Part shown: piece after piece, positions 45,060 to 57,271 of the stretch
Numbering within the stretch: position 1 is the first letter of the stretch
Layout: every line of letters begins with the position of its first letter
Assembly: GCA_035610835.1 (NCBI GenBank)
Contig: CM069457.1
Span: 22,872,658-22,936,657 of the forward strand
DNA length: 64,000 nt
Direction of reading: 5' to 3'
Origin: Ophiura sarsii
Lineage: Eukaryota; Echinodermata; Ophiuroidea; Amphilepidida; Ophiuridae
Made by a program: the position numbers and the translations under genes
The notes under the pieces: generated by a model
What the model was told of the DNA's origin: nothing
The model's database searches: none
The model's input: only the letters and a program-made list of their open reading frames with translations

Positions 45060-45800
45060 CGCCATTTTATTCACAAAACACGCCAACAATTCACAATTAG
45101 AGTCCATTGAACCATCGATTATACTACTTTCCCGAATGATTTAAATTTCGTCCAAAGAACGGGATACTTATATAATCCTATTTTACCTATCTATGGCATT
45201 TTCCATTCTAACAAGCACTTAAAACTCCATATTTTGGGCCACGCATACGTGTGGTGTGTTCAGAAATAGAAACAAAATGGTTCGTCACGCAGTTTCTCCT
45301 CAAAAACATGCTACAAATTCCATCGATTGCAACACTTTCATGGACGAATTGAATCTCGACCAAATCACGGTACACTTTAGAAAACTCTATTCTATCTAAA
45401 TATGTCATTTTCTATTCTAACAAACACGGCTAATTCCATATTTTGCGCCATGCCGCGACGTCGGGGTCGGGGTGGGTTGTCTATGGAAATAGAAACAAAA
45501 TGGCTCGTCGCGCAATTTCCCCTAAAAAACATCGTATAAAATCACAATTGAACCATCGATTAGACCACTTTCCTGGCTGATTTCAATTTCGTCCAAACTT
45601 CGGGAAACTTCGCTATCTCTATTCTACCTATCTATTGCATTCATATTTTCAACAAGCGCTGCAAACTCCATATTTTGGGCCACGCAGACGTTTTGGTGAT
45701 TTTGGAAACCGATTAGAAAGCTCTTACCGTGCAACTTCTATGTAAAATTTAGCGTTGCTACATTGCGCGTCATTGGGCTACCAAATTTTGCTGGAGCAAC
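45060..45800. repeat. About 220-bp tandem repeat, three diverged copies
   Basis: CTCCATATTTTGGGCCACGC recurs at 45222 and 45668, with a variant (TTCCATATTTTGCGCCATGC) at 45438, periods of about 216 and 230 bases. Each copy also carries ATTTC..CGTCCAAA and CAAAATGGNTCGTC words. Confidence 0.75.
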
Positions 45801-45836
45801 TACTCTAAAAATGACAAAACAAAACTATATAGTCAG

Positions 45837-47711
45837 CCTTCGGCGACTCAATTAGACCGGAGCTCGACGTCCACTTAAGAGCTTATCAAAATGGCTTCAG
45901 AGTAGGACGTACCACTGTAGGTCATATACTTGCCCTCCGAAGAATCATTGAGGGAATAAGATCAAATCGTCGGTCTCATCACATACAGATCTATTTCATG
46001 CACCGTAAAAAACAACATCACATACATATCTATTCGACGCACCTGTAAGAGGATATTCTTACACTAATAAAGAAAGTCTTTAACACCATTACGTTGGTTA
46101 GTTTCACCGAAGTCGGTCGTTTATTCACGATAAATCATACGTTGCTCCAAATCATAGAAGATACAAAATGATAAAACACGACGGACAATACACGCAGCAC
46201 GTCTGCTGTGGTTGACGAACAGGACACGAGAGAGCGATTCTAAGATCGCGCACGGCCCAAATAATCAACCAGCGCTCAGCTGTGATTGGCTAATCATCTG
46301 AGCGCTGATTGGCCTATTCTAATAATAATAATACATATTCAAAGAATCGACATTGCATTGTTCCATTGCTAATGTAGGGGTGTTTTATATCCCACACACC
46401 ACTTGGATTTGGCTTATATCTCATTCATTTCTTGATGAATTTGTCTGAAACGGTTTTTATATCAAGAAAACACTTTAAAAAAATTATCTTAGTGAATTAT
46501 TTACGCTAATCTTTTAATGAACATTAATTTATATGGTATTAAACTTATGGACCTGTATGTGAAAACATTTGTTCTCAAACAAAAAGTGACGTCGAATAGA
46601 TCTGTATGTGATGAGACCGACGAAATAACCTGCCAGCCATCATAACCTTTACCGACTTCAAGAAAGCGTTTGACACAATACATAGGGGACGAATGCTGCA
46701 AATATTGAAAGCCTATGGTGTACCTGATAAGCTTACAAATGCGATAGCAGAGATATACAAAGACACCAAGGCAAAGGTTATATCACCAGATGGAGAAACA
46801 AAAGTGTTTGAGATACTGGCTGGAGTACTACAAGGAGACATCCTGGCTCCATATCTCTTTGTCATTGTTCTTGACTATGCCCTAAGAGAGGCCATAGATG
46901 ATTCCACCTCACAAATAGAAGCAGCAGAAGAATAGGACCAACCGTACTAACTGACTTAGACTTTGCTGACGACATTGCACTGTTGTCTAAGGAAGTGTCT
47001 CAAGCGCAATCACTACTCAACAGAGTGGAGACTTCAGTGGGCAGAGTTGGGCTCAAAATGAACGCTGCAAAGACGAAGTATATGTCCTTCAACCAGACGC
47101 AAGTACCTGTGATCACCACAAGTGAAGGCATGTGCCTTGATAAAGTGGAGGACTTCAAATACCTTGGAGCCTGGATGAACAGCACTGAAAAGGACATCAT
47201 ACCACGCAAAGCAGCAGCATGGAGAGCTTGTGGCAAACTTAGTCAGTTATGGAAGGCTAAATCAATATCCAGAAAGCTCAAAGAAATACTGTTCATAGCT
47301 ACAGTAGAATCAGTCCTCCTTTATGGATGTGAGGCATGGACAGTAACCCCAAAGCTTGGTAAACAACTGGATGGATGCTACACTAGGATGCTAAGATCTG
47401 TGTTCAACATCAACTCGAGTCAGCATGTGACGAATAAAGACCTGTATGAGGACATGCCAAAAGTCTCAGACAAGATCAGAGAACGCAGAGCAAGATTTGC
47501 TGGACACTGCTTCAGGGGGTCCAAGGAGCTTGTACACAAACTCATACATTGGATTCAAAAGCATGGAGTAAGAAAGCGTGGCAGACCAGCCCTAACCTAC
47601 ATTGACATACTAAAACGTGATACAGGACTGCAGGTGGAAGAAATCAAGACAGCTATGTTGGAAAGGAAGATCTGTAGAGGCATTGTCGTTCGGAAAAATC
47701 ATCCGCCATAA
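45837..47711 (+). pseudogene. Non-LTR retrotransposon RT fragment, split by an insertion
   Basis: The left piece (about 45840-45971) encodes LRAYQNGFRVGRTTVGHILA, the pre-catalytic RT region. After an insertion it resumes at about 46624 with ITFTDFKKAFDTIHRGRMLQ (first catalytic Asp), LAGVLQGDILAPYLFVIVLD, LDFADDIAL (FADD box, about 46955) and a long thumb/C-terminal part with FKYLGAWM, ESVLLYGCEAWTVT, LDGCYTRMLRSVFNI and RFAGHCFRG. A frame change lies between 46920 and 46955. No endonuclease domain is in view. It may be RTE- or CR1-related; I did not fix the clade. AATAAA at about 47747 could be its poly(A) signal. Confidence 0.85.
45972..46623. mobile_element. TIR insertion in the RT fragment
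   Basis: CGGTCTCATCACATACAGAT at the left is matched by its inverted copy ending at about 46621. The RT reading resumes immediately after it. The TIR extends at least 25 bases; a further GATCTATTCGACGCACC word near 46030 is a third partial copy. The target duplication is obscured by a CGT/ACG palindrome at the edges. Confidence 0.75.
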
Positions 47712-47764
47712 GTCAAGTAAATCAAGTCAACACCAGCAACTAAGAAGCAATAAATTATACATAA

Positions 47765-48788
47765 CAAAACAATGCCTATAGACTTATTCTACATTATCAA
47801 TTTATTTATTCTGTTCACATTTCCCAGGAATTGCAGCCACAAAGCCTTAAACGTGGGTGACCCATTGCAACCCATCGAATTATGTGTTTCCATAAATTAA
47901 TACTTTGGGTGCCAGATATAATGTTTTCCAAAATATAGGATGAAAGTTGCCAACAATCTGCTAATGCAGAAGTAATCGATTTCCTTTAGATAGAGAAAAT
48001 CCAATATTATGTCAACTATCTATAATTTGAATTGATTTTTTTGTTTCCATCACATAAGCCATTTAAGCAATACACAAATAATTATATGTGACAAAGAAGA
48101 AGTGACTGACATCTGATCATGTATTATGTTTCCATCGTTGAAGCCAATTTATTTTATTTTATGAAATTCTTTGAAATGGGGAATATGTACAATATTATAC
48201 ACTGTTTTCAAAACTGATCGAACAATCGGAAGCCACATTAAGAAGGAGGTGTATAGGATAATGCGTATTTTGATAAACTTCGCATGCACTGCTTCACTTT
48301 GCTCAATCATATATATTTAAAGAACCGAATGTCCGATTTCAGACAGATAAAAAGCATTTAATAGATTAAATTCCACAAATGTTAACATATCATTAATTTA
48401 TAATTTAAGACATTAATAGAGTGTTTCTTCAAATCATATCGCTTGATTCAACGTTCGATTACCTTCAACATGTATTATTGACATGTGCTGTTTCAAATCA
48501 TACCAATCACTAAGAGTTCCGACAGGTTCTTTTTGACGTGTTGGACTGGTTTCAAATATATATATAGCTCACCATACATTTTCTGAATGCTGATAGTACC
48601 AGGAATAGGCATTTCACGCCGATACCATATGTAGGCCTAGTATAGAAAAATAACCCAGTGTAACATATTTTACACTTTGGTTTATGCTTGAAAATTCATC
48701 TGTCCATAGAACACGCGCGGAAAAAATGATGAATGTGCTATTTGAATTGCCTGACAATTGCGAGAAAGGTAGCAAACTAGACCTTATC
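47765..48788. other. No gene recognised
   Basis: A/T-rich DNA with no notable open frame, inverted repeat or tandem repeat seen. Confidence 0.5.
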
Positions 48789-48960
48789 ATGCTTATACGG
48801 CCGAGTGCACCAATGGCGAGTAGCTGAAGAATAGCGCTACCTCGCTAGTAACTGAGGCGTAACCAAACATTTTGAGAGCACCAAACCAGGGTAAGCTACT
48901 AGGCTAGTAACTTGCGAGTAATTTACGCTAAATCTTATACCTGACCGGACCCAAGAGTAA
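48789..48960. repeat. Inverted partner of 59301-59391
   Basis: TATACGGCCGAGTGCACCAA at 48789 has its exact inverted copy ending at about 59391, and both neighbourhoods contain diverged CTACCTC(G/C)CTAGTA and GTAAGCTA(C) words. The two could be the ends of a 10.6-kb insertion or two opposed copies of a small element. Confidence 0.5.
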
Positions 48961-49205
48961 GTTGGAGCATAATGTAATGCTACTGCAACTATCGATGTTA
49001 AAAGGTTTGCAAAGTGTACGCCGACATACTGTAGTAATGTCGAGGAATTAGATGACTTTAATCAAAACATTTTGCTTGGATTAACTGAGCACTCAAGTCA
49101 AATCAATTATTTATCAAGCAATTATTATACATAATTAAAGCGGTTAAATACAGCAATCAAGAGATAAATGATAGAAAAATAAATATAAAATATAAAAATA
49201 TAAAC

Positions 49206-51180
49206 GCGTGGACCTTTATAATGGACTAGCGGGACGCCCGTCCTTCGGACGGGCTCTCCCGCTAGGGAGTAGGGCCTACCAGATAGAACACCTACAAAAT
49301 GAAACAACACATAAGTGTTGGAAAATTTATGACGAACAAGGAATAGAACACTATTTAAAACATTTTTGTTTTAATTCAAAAGTTTTCAAATTTCAATTAA
49401 AAGACCCCCCCCCCCACCCACCCACACACCGTGGCATATTTCAACTCCAAGGCCTAAACCTTAACCATCTCTCCCTCCCCCCCCCCCCCCCCCGCCCTGT
49501 CGTCCAGCCCGTCCCCGTCTCCGCCCCGCCCCGTGGCTTATCTCAAGCCTAAACCGTAACCAACTCCCGTGTGGCGCAGCGTATTTCTCCAATATTTGAC
49601 CGCCCGCGTGTGTAGGGGTGCGTGGGTGTAGTGCGTGTGCGCGTTCATTTTGCACGGCGCACTGCGACGCGTTATGTGCTACGCGCGCCGACTGCATGGT
49701 TACAGTGTACGCAGAGAAAAACAAACATGGCCTTAGAAATAGTCTCGAAAGCCGGGCTGAAAAGGCCCTGGATTTCCCGCTTTTGCTCATATCTCGGTCA
49801 ATTCTGTACGGTTTTCAGCCATTTATAGCTCATAACACTGATATTATAATCATCTTTTATCAGTAAAATGTTCACGGCGTTTAGTTACAAACTGAGAGAG
49901 CCTTTTATGGATACATACATACATACATACATATACACCCCTACAACATAGCCTACGGCAAATTATAGTAAGACTAGCGGGACGCCCGTCCTTCGGATGG
50001 GCTCTCCCACTAGGGAGTAGGGCCTACCAGATAGAACACCTACAAAATGAAACAACACATAAGTGTTGGAAAATGTATAACGAAACACATAGGAATAGAA
50101 CAATATTTAAAATATTTTTGTTTTAAATCAAAAGGTTTTGTTTTAATTCAAAAGTTTTAAAATGTCAATCAAAAAATTAAAAAGACCCCTGCCCGCCCAC
50201 GCCCGTGGCATATTTGAACTCCAAGGCCTAAACCTTAACAACTCCCGTACCCACCCGTCACTCCCCCGCCCTGCCTGCCCGGCCGTGGCATATCCGTTAA
50301 GTATCACATTTCTTCAGTAACCCCCTGCCCCCAAACCTAATTACTTCATGGCCTCCCCTCGCCCCCGCCAGCCCTCGCCCGCCCCTATTCGGACGGGCTC
50401 TCCCGCTAGGGAGTAGGGCCTACCAGATAGAACACCTACAAAATGAAACAACACATAAGTGTCGGAAAATTTATAACGAAACACATAGGAATAGAACAAT
50501 ATTTAAAACATTTTTGTTTTAAGTGGCATATTTTAACTCCAAGGCCTAAACCTTAACCAACTCCCGTACCCACCCGTCACTGATAATTACTCACATTATA
50601 ATCATCTTTTATCGGTGCAACGTTCACGGCGTTTAGTTACAAACTGAGAGAGCCTTTTATGGATACATACATACATACATAGTCACACCATACGGCAAAT
50701 TATAGTAAGACTAGCGGACTCATAGGAATAGAACAATATTTAAAACTTTTTTTGTTTTAAATCAAAAGGTTTTGTCGTAGGCCTAATTCAAAAGTGTTCA
50801 CATTTCAATTAAAAAACTTGAAAAAGCCCCCGCCCTGTGGCTTATGCAACCCCAAGGCCTAAACCGTAACCAACTCCCGTGGCGCAGCGTATTTCTCCAA
50901 TATTTGCCCGCCCGCGTGTGTAGGGGTGCGTGGGTGTAGTGCGTGTGCGCGTTTATTTTGCATGGCGCACTGCGACGCGTTTTATGTTACGCGCGCCGAC
51001 TGCATGGTTACAGTGTACGCATAGAAAAACAAACATGGCCCGTAGAAATAGTCTCAAAAGCCTGGATTTCCCGCTTTTAATCATATCTCGGTCAATTCTT
51101 TACGGTTTTCAGCCATTTATAGCTTATAACCCGTGCATAATCATCTTTTATTGTATCAAACCACGTCATTACATATAATA
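49206..51180. repeat. Complex tandem repeat, about 1.3-kb period, with hairpin modules
   Basis: GTGTGTAGGGGTGCGTGGGT and the following 130 bases occur at 49606 and again at 50918 (period 1312). A shorter module, GCTAGGGAGTAGGGCCTACC followed by AGATAGAACACCTAC, occurs at 49262, 50009 and 50403. It is headed by a hairpin AGCGGGACGCCCGTCC-TTC-GGACGGGCTCTCCCGCT, complete at 49227 and 49976 and cut in the third copy. GATACATACATACATA runs lie at 49909 and 50660. Nothing coding is supported; the long frames are G/C-tract artefacts. Confidence 0.8.
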
Positions 51181-51327
51181 TAACATGCGGATAATATTGA
51201 TCAATAGTATACTTAAATGGAAACAAATTAAAGCAAATAGAGACACAAAGATATCATAAGACCAGAACCAAATCAAAACAGAGTTCTAGTGAGGCAATTG
51301 CTAGATAATGCAAGTTGATAGAGCAGC

Positions 51328-51949
51328 CTAAAGCCGAAATATTTTTCTCGTGCGCATTTTTCTTATAATATTGGAGCCGATCATCGCGCTAATGCTAAGA
51401 TACCTTGCAATCGTCTTACTTTTCCTCGTTGAAAATCCCAAAAGTTTGAACCCCGTAGTGACCCTTTTGTGTATACATCCCAAACTGCCAATAACAATAA
51501 TAATGGTTTTACATGAGTAGGTGGTGTCTAAAGAGATTAGTTCATTAAGCGGTTGGTAGTAATTGAATTTAGTTTTGTAACAGGTATCAACAAACGCATC
51601 AAATGGCACAGCAATTTCAATGATAAAAGCTTTCATGGTCTGCTTGTCATAAATGAGGATATCTGGTTTACGGTGTTGTATGATATTGAAATCTGTTCTG
51701 CTATCAAATAGATCACCGGTGATGATCTTGTTGTTCACAACTTCAGCCTGTGGGTGTTTCTTTTTGATTTCCTCATAAATATGGTTAACTATTCTGTCAT
51801 GCCTAGCACTGTATATGTTTTTATATTGCATACAACCATTCATAATATGAGATACGGTATCGGATGGGTTATTACATATTTTGCACGATTTTGAGTATGT
51901 GTTCGGGTAGTATTTGTGAAGAAGAGAATTACATTCTAATAGTTGCATA
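51328..51949 (-). pseudogene. LINE with restriction-like endonuclease: C-terminal piece
   Basis: An open minus-strand segment with the CCHC motif CKICNNPSDTVSHIMNGC, followed by the endonuclease core RKPDILIYD and KAFIIEIAVPFD. A C-x2-C-x8-H-x4-C knuckle before a PD..E nuclease is the ending of R2/NeSL/R4-type LINEs, where the nuclease nicks the target DNA. It ends at stop 51328 in IRKMRTRKIFRL. Upstream it is cut by the TIR element at 51950-53480, beyond which the ORF continues. Confidence 0.87.
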
Positions 51950-53480
51950 TCGTCAGCCTGCTTCGATAATTGCCTAACTCATTTTTTTCTAGTTCTTAGA
52001 AAACAACAAAAGTATGAAACCTGTTACCTTTGTACCTGTTACTCATTTTGCATTATTGATGGATGGATGGATATTCATTATGTGGAATGTGATTTGTTTT
52101 GTTGATGGCCTCGATTGGCGTGCATGGATGCACTAATCCAAGTCATATGGCCGTGTGTCTTGAACTCGCCACCCTTACCGTTGCATGTCCAGATTTTTAC
52201 ATTTTACAACATCTGAGATTCGAATTAGCATATCGCAATAACTATTTGTTCTACCCCATAAAAAGTACATATTTTCTGAACGGTAATCTCACAAGGAATC
52301 CAAATATGCTATTAGAATTTAAATAAGACCTAATGGTAACATGTTGTGATTAAGAATGTTCAAAAAATATCGATTTTTTTCATATTTTGATTTAAGCTCA
52401 ATAATAATTTTATACCTATCCCAATCATAATTTTACTGTGCATATTTAAGTTCCTCATGCAATTACCCACCAGAACATAATAGTTGTTAATGGTAAACAT
52501 GTTGAAATATACTATATCGAGAAGTAAATGAGCACAAACGTTTAAATTTCATATTTATTAGAGTTTACAAGTATATTTTTTTTGGTATGCACCCTATCCT
52601 GATTTAAACGGCATTTTTGGATTCCCCTATTTGAGAGCTTTCCAAAAATGTATAATTTTGCTATCATCGGTTAAATATTTCTTTTGTTATAGTCATGTAT
52701 GTAAAACCGATGAATTAGGGCAAGTTCACTGTGTAGCGAATAGGGAAAAAGCCAAGGAAAACGCAATCGATTCATGATTACAATTGTTGCACAATAGTTG
52801 TCACATTTGTTGAAACAGAATCTTATGGAATATAAAATAATCTATAAAATGAGAGCAAAATCATGTTTGTACCATACAGGGATGAGGAGTTATAGTAAAT
52901 TGAACGTAGAATTGGAAACATTTTCTATATTCCCCATAGAGATTGCACACAGCGCCGCCGCCACCGCCGCCGCCGCCACCGCCACCACCCCTGACTTTCA
53001 CAACATAATCAATCATATCTCAGCCAAACATTTATAGAAATACCTGATTTATTAACACAATGTAGCTAGATAAATAGGCTTTCACATGACACCTCAACCA
53101 TAGCTCTACCAAATTTAGTTTTTGAGTTAATAGAGAGAGATGGATGATTTGTCACCAAAAATGCAACGCCACCACCCTTTTTGGGTGGTGAGTTCAAAAC
53201 ACATGGCCATATAGAAACAGATGAACACAGCCATACAATAATGTGATTAATTCCATGGATTTGTCAATGCAAATTCAATAATGCAAAATGAGTAACATGT
53301 TGGAGTGGTCTGGTGGCCCTTTTGCAACAAATCTCTTCATTTATCAACACTTTTGATTGGTCAATGACTTAGATATTATAACAGCATGTGCATAATGTAA
53401 TGAAGTCATGATTTATGCAAAAAACTCAACTTTGCTGAAAAGTGAGTTAGGCAATTATCGAAGCAGGCTGACGATATGTG
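51950..53480. mobile_element. 1.5-kb TIR element in the LINE C-terminal region
   Basis: ATATCGTCAGCCTGCTTCGA at the left edge is matched by its exact reverse complement at the right edge; the identical stretch runs about 36 bases to GCCTAACTCA. No transposase. The interior has the dispersed repeat shared with 42530-43930, a CCG triplet run (52952-52988) and TGAAGAG/GGGCC MITE words. The LINE frame can be read across it. Confidence 0.82.
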
Positions 53481-53621
53481 ATTTAAAAGTGAATTGGACC
53501 AGTGTATCATTAATTGCTAGATTACTCTGATAGCTGGCAGATAAATGATGATCGATATTATTCGTTTTAAAAATCCGTCCCTGAGACTCAAGAGTCTGCA
53601 GTCTGTGAACTCGTCTGTTTA
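53481..53621 (-). pseudogene. LINE (restriction-like endonuclease type): pre-zinc segment
   Basis: On the minus strand this piece reads VHRLQTLESQGRIFK when joined across the hAT-like insertion at 53622; VHRLQ.LE.QG is a conserved block of such LINEs upstream of the CCHC motif. Confidence 0.75.
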
Positions 53622-54007
53622 CAGTGGCGTGCGCAAAGGGGGGGCCGGGGGGCCGCGGCCCCCCCCCCCCCCCCCCCCCCCCCCACTATTGAGTCAGTCG
53701 GGGGAAACTTAGGCCAGTCGGGGGAATTGAGAAGGAGGCTAGGTCAGTGGCATCATGGAATTATGATAGTCAAAAACACCGATGAAAAAATTTCGCGCGC
53801 TATGCGCGCATATGTCTTCCCAAAATGCAATATTCTTTGGTACAAACTTGTTTATAGCCAAAATGTAGCTCGATCGTGCAAAACAAAGGTGTAAATTCGA
53901 AAATTTTCGCGCGCTACGCGCGCAGTTCGTTACTCAAATAGTCGGGGGAATTTCATTTATGGCCAGGTGGCCCCCCCCCGACTCACAATATCCTGCGCAC
54001 GCCACTG
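53622..54007. mobile_element. hAT-like MITE with TCTGTTTA duplication and GCGCGC motifs
   Basis: Begins CAGTGGCGTGCGCA and ends TGCGCACGCCACTG, a perfect inverted pair, flanked by TCTGTTTA on both sides (53614-53621, 54008-54015). Inside are a G/C homopolymer block (53638-53685) and two copies of TTTCGCGCGCTACGCGCGCA or its one-base variant (about 53792, 53912). Confidence 0.93.
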
Positions 54008-54911
54008 TCTGTTTATGTGGGATTGTTTAAGGTGGTTGCATAGGGCAGTATGTTAACTAAATACGAGATCAACATCATTGTCTTCCTTATCGACAATAGC
54101 ATATACGTCATTGTAATATTCTAGCGTTAAGCCTTCGTGAATGCATAGCTCGTTTAATTCGACCCAAATTGACTTGGGCCAATTGACCTTGCTCACTTTG
54201 ATGACTCTGCCATTCGCATCCACCTTAAACTTACCAAACAGCATATCTTCATCATTTGATTGATTGCTAGCTTTTCTTTTAGACATATGAAGTTCAAACG
54301 ATGCCCTTGCACTGAATTTGGTTTGTGCGTCATCAGAGTTTAGGCACTGAAGCAAAAAGGAGATCTTTTTGGCCACATACATGGTTGTCGGTTGTAAAAC
54401 TCCTAAGCCACCCTTAGTCCGAGGAATGAATATTATGTCCCTGTTGGAAGATTTGTTAAGATTTAACCACCCACGAATGTATTCAACAATGCAGTTCTCC
54501 ATGTCCAAGAGCCTTTTCAAAGGAAACGTGATATTGCAAAAATAGAAGCCCAATTTGGAGATAGCCATGTCATTTATAGCTTGAATTTTGGCAACTATAG
54601 GTAAAGAACATTCACTGATCTTTTTCAATGTGTCACTAAATTCCTTAATGATTGAATTTAGTTGGGAATCGGAAGCTTTGTCGTCAAGGCTTATATCGTA
54701 ACCCAAGTAGGTATATTTACCGTTTTTACCTAATTTTGGTATTAGCTGGCCCTGGATATTGATCTGTAAATCAGACGTTTTATCACGTTTACTCCAATTG
54801 TTACCGGTACGTTGCCCATGGAGAATAGCACATTTTTTATGTTTAACACTCATGCCGGTTGCTTCTACAAATGTTCCGGTCTTGTCACACATGTCTATGA
54901 GAATATTCTCT
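54008..54911 (-). pseudogene. LINE (restriction-like endonuclease type): thumb and linker region
   Basis: Encodes ILIDMCDKTGTFVEATGMSV, KKCAIL, then YTYLGYDISLDD and IPRTKGGLGVLQPTTMYVAK. The K-C and YLGY motifs follow the YVDD box in R2-like RTs, and the GGLGV.P block lies in the linker. It has a stop at 54053, shortly before the hAT-like insertion, which looks like a small frame error because downstream homology continues. Confidence 0.85.
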
Positions 54912-55714
54912 TGTGTACTACAAATTGATTTGTACGCTCAAGGTTGTGATTTCAGCTCTAGAGACACCTTGTTTACAGTGGGAAAATTGGACATATTCAG
55001 CTTGTACATGATTCATGTACCTGAAAACAGACACTGCTTAAACATGTTAAATACCCTACTCAAAAACAAAAAATCCACATACAATTTATACCAGAGAAAA
55101 TTAAGTGATAGAGTAATTACAAACTTAGCCAGATCTACCACCAGACAAGGGCAGAAGCAGTGATGACAAACGGATATGTCTGGCTAAAGATCCTGTAAAT
55201 GTACACACTTAAAAAATAAGTAGTTAATAATGATTCCTTGTCAAGGTTCAACTATGGACCAACTGAAAGAAGGGTTAAATATGACATTTTCCAGTTAAGT
55301 GTGTATTTATTTATTATGGTCTGTAACTTAATACCAGCCTGTTTTATGGAGTGTACCAGTCCAGTCTGTTGGTACTGTAAAACAATTTAATTTCGCGAGC
55401 AATTTAATTTCGCAAATTTCGCGAGAGGCTCAAATTCGCGAAATTATATTGCCACGAATTAATGTGTGTAAAGATGACACTAGTGGTAGAAATTTTAGAT
55501 TCGTGAAATTAAGTTACCGCGATACTAGTGATGATTAGCAATTCGTGAAAAACATGCCGCGAAATTAACTTGTTTTACAGTATTGAAATCATAACAACTT
55601 GGTGAGCCCTCATTACTCAAGTTTGACACAGTGGGACTATTGCCTGGGTAGGCGTACAAATAAATTGTTCCATTCGTGCCCTCACGGGCACTCATGGAAC
55701 AACATTTACATATC
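54912..55714. mobile_element. About 0.8-kb insertion between the YVDD box and the thumb
   Basis: LINE coding stops after GYVDD (55715) and resumes with NILIDMCDK at 54911 on the minus strand. The insert has no gene. Its right end carries a strong hairpin (GTTCCAT..GTGCCC-TCA-CGGGCAC..ATGGAAC, 55668-55701). A separate MITE lies at 55375-55580. The insert's exact ends and class are not resolved. Confidence 0.6.
55375..55580. mobile_element. MITE with TA duplication and CTGTAAAAC ends
   Basis: Left CTGTAAAACAATTTAATTTC, right the inverted GAAATTAACTTGTTTTACAG, flanked by TA. The interior repeats TTCGCGA and TTCGTGAA words. Probably Tc1/mariner-related, judged by the TA target. Confidence 0.82.
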
Positions 55715-56120
55715 ATCTACATAACCTTGTGTCGGATTGGGAACAACAGGCACATGATTGTTATCTATCATCCACCTTAACCATATGTCGATTGCCTGTT
55801 CAAAAACAATCACTGAATGTGGGCACCCTTGAATTATCCCCCTCTGTCTATGGATAAAATCTGTAAACCCCGAGCTTGATTCAACTTGAAAGTACGAGTC
55901 GGTATAGATATTTTCAGTTAATTTGACGAGTGTTTCAGGATAACCATAAACTCTGAGTGAGTCGATCATGAACTTGTGATTAATACTACCAAATGCATCA
56001 GCTAAATCAATAAATGTGATGTACAGTTTGCCCGATTGGTGACGAAAATCTGAGATAGAGCTTTTGAGACAGAAAACATGTTCCTGCAACCCATTACGAG
56101 GTAAAGACCCTTTTTGTTTA
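55715..56120 (-). pseudogene. LINE (restriction-like endonuclease type): RT catalytic core
   Basis: Minus strand: QKGSLPRNGLQEHVFCLKSS, ITFIDLADAFGSINHKFM with the first catalytic Asp, GIIQGCPHSVIVF in the position of QG.PLSP, then GYVDD at 55715. The AFGS box and the QKG..NG..EH block are typical of R2-like RTs and unlike L1. Open throughout. Confidence 0.9.
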
Positions 56121-56695
56121 TGAAGAGGTATTTTGCAAAAGGGCCTACATCCACTTTGGCTCTTATTGAGAAAAAGTCAAAAAACTGTTTCTAAATATTC
56201 AAGTTGAGCAATTGAAAAATTGAAATTGAAATAAATTTTAAATGTGCTAGTTTTAATTTTTTTTTTAAATCATGTTTACATTTTTTGAAAACTCCATCTG
56301 TTTGTACATAAAGAAAAAATACCACACACAAAAAATCATTTATTTTAATCATTTCAAATAAATAAGTTTGATATTGAAATGTATAGGTCACAATCATATG
56401 TTTCAAGGAAATAAAGTCATTGTTTTCAAAAATACCTACATCTCATTGTAAACAGCCATTGAAGTTGTTGTTTTGTTGCAAAAGGGCCTGTATCCCGATT
56501 TAATTCTGGATACAGGCCGTTTTGCAACAAAACAACAATTTCAATGGCTGTTTACAATGAGATGTAGGTCTTTTTGAAAAAAATGACTTTGTTTCCTTGA
56601 AACATATGATTTTTCCCTATACATTTCTATATCAAACTCATTTTTTGAAAAAATGCACCATAGCCCTTTTGCAAAATACCTCTTCTTAAGTGAAA
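56121..56695. mobile_element. Foldback MITE with TTA duplication, TGAAGAGG..GCAAAAGGGC family
   Basis: TGAAGAGGTATTTTGCAAAA at the left and its inverted copy at the right, with TTA on both sides (56118-56120, 56696-56698). The interior is a second, larger palindrome centred near 56500 (CAGCCATTGAAGTTGTTGTT with its partner at 56535). The TTA target suggests PIF/Harbinger. Confidence 0.82.
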
Positions 56696-56698
56696 GTC

Positions 56699-57271
56699 TA
56701 TAGTTATCAACAATCCATGGAATGGTTCTCCTCTGTAATAGTTTCATGAATAGTTTGTATACTGTTACAAGCAAAGATATCGGCCTCCACTCTGACAGGT
56801 CAATAGAATCGATGCTTGATTTGGGAATTAGTTTGATTGTAGCCTTTTTTCAGTCTTTGGGAACCATGCAGTTAGCTAGACAAGTGTTAAATATTGACAC
56901 CAGTTGTGGAACACATTGTGGTAGACATGACTTGAAGTCACCGTATGAGAGGCGATCATATCCTGGAGCACTATTGTTAGGCAATGATTTAAGAGTTTCT
57001 CTTACTTCTGGCTCAGTAACCGGTTTTATCAAATCATCACTAGGACTTGGATCAGGTATCGTAATGTTGTTGTTTATACGGTTCCATGGTGCAGCACGAG
57101 GATCCCAATCGGTGTTGCTACGGCTTTTGTCCTTGTAAAATTCATGGACGCGCTCCTTCTGTACAGGGCACTTAGCCGGTGGGTTCTCAACATTTCCTTG
57201 GCGGATAATTTGAATTGCACGCTTTTTGTTGGATTTCCATAGTTCAGTGAGTTTTGCCTTTGTTACAGTAC
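56699..57271 (-). pseudogene. LINE (restriction-like endonuclease type): RT N-terminal blocks
   Basis: Encodes TVTKAKLTELWKSNKKRAIQ, the palm entry PNNSAPGYDRLSYGDFK, then after one stop near 56850 the block WRPISLLVTVYKLFMKLLQR. These are the first RT motifs (APG.D and WRPI). Bounded by a hAT-like insertion on the right and the foldback MITE on the left. Confidence 0.88.

Noticed and set aside
48820..48850. CTGAAGA word considered as another hammerhead core
   Set aside because: No GAAA box follows a paired stem II.
49461..49790. Open frames rich in Pro, Gly and Arg
   Set aside because: They are produced by C/G homopolymers in the tandem repeat and have no conserved motif; the same applies to frames at 10773-11094, 36559-37007, 43614-43937 and 44172-44507.
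54759..55163. 134-codon plus-strand open frame
   Set aside because: Its first part is the antisense of the R2-like LINE thumb region and the rest runs into an inserted non-coding element; no family resemblance.
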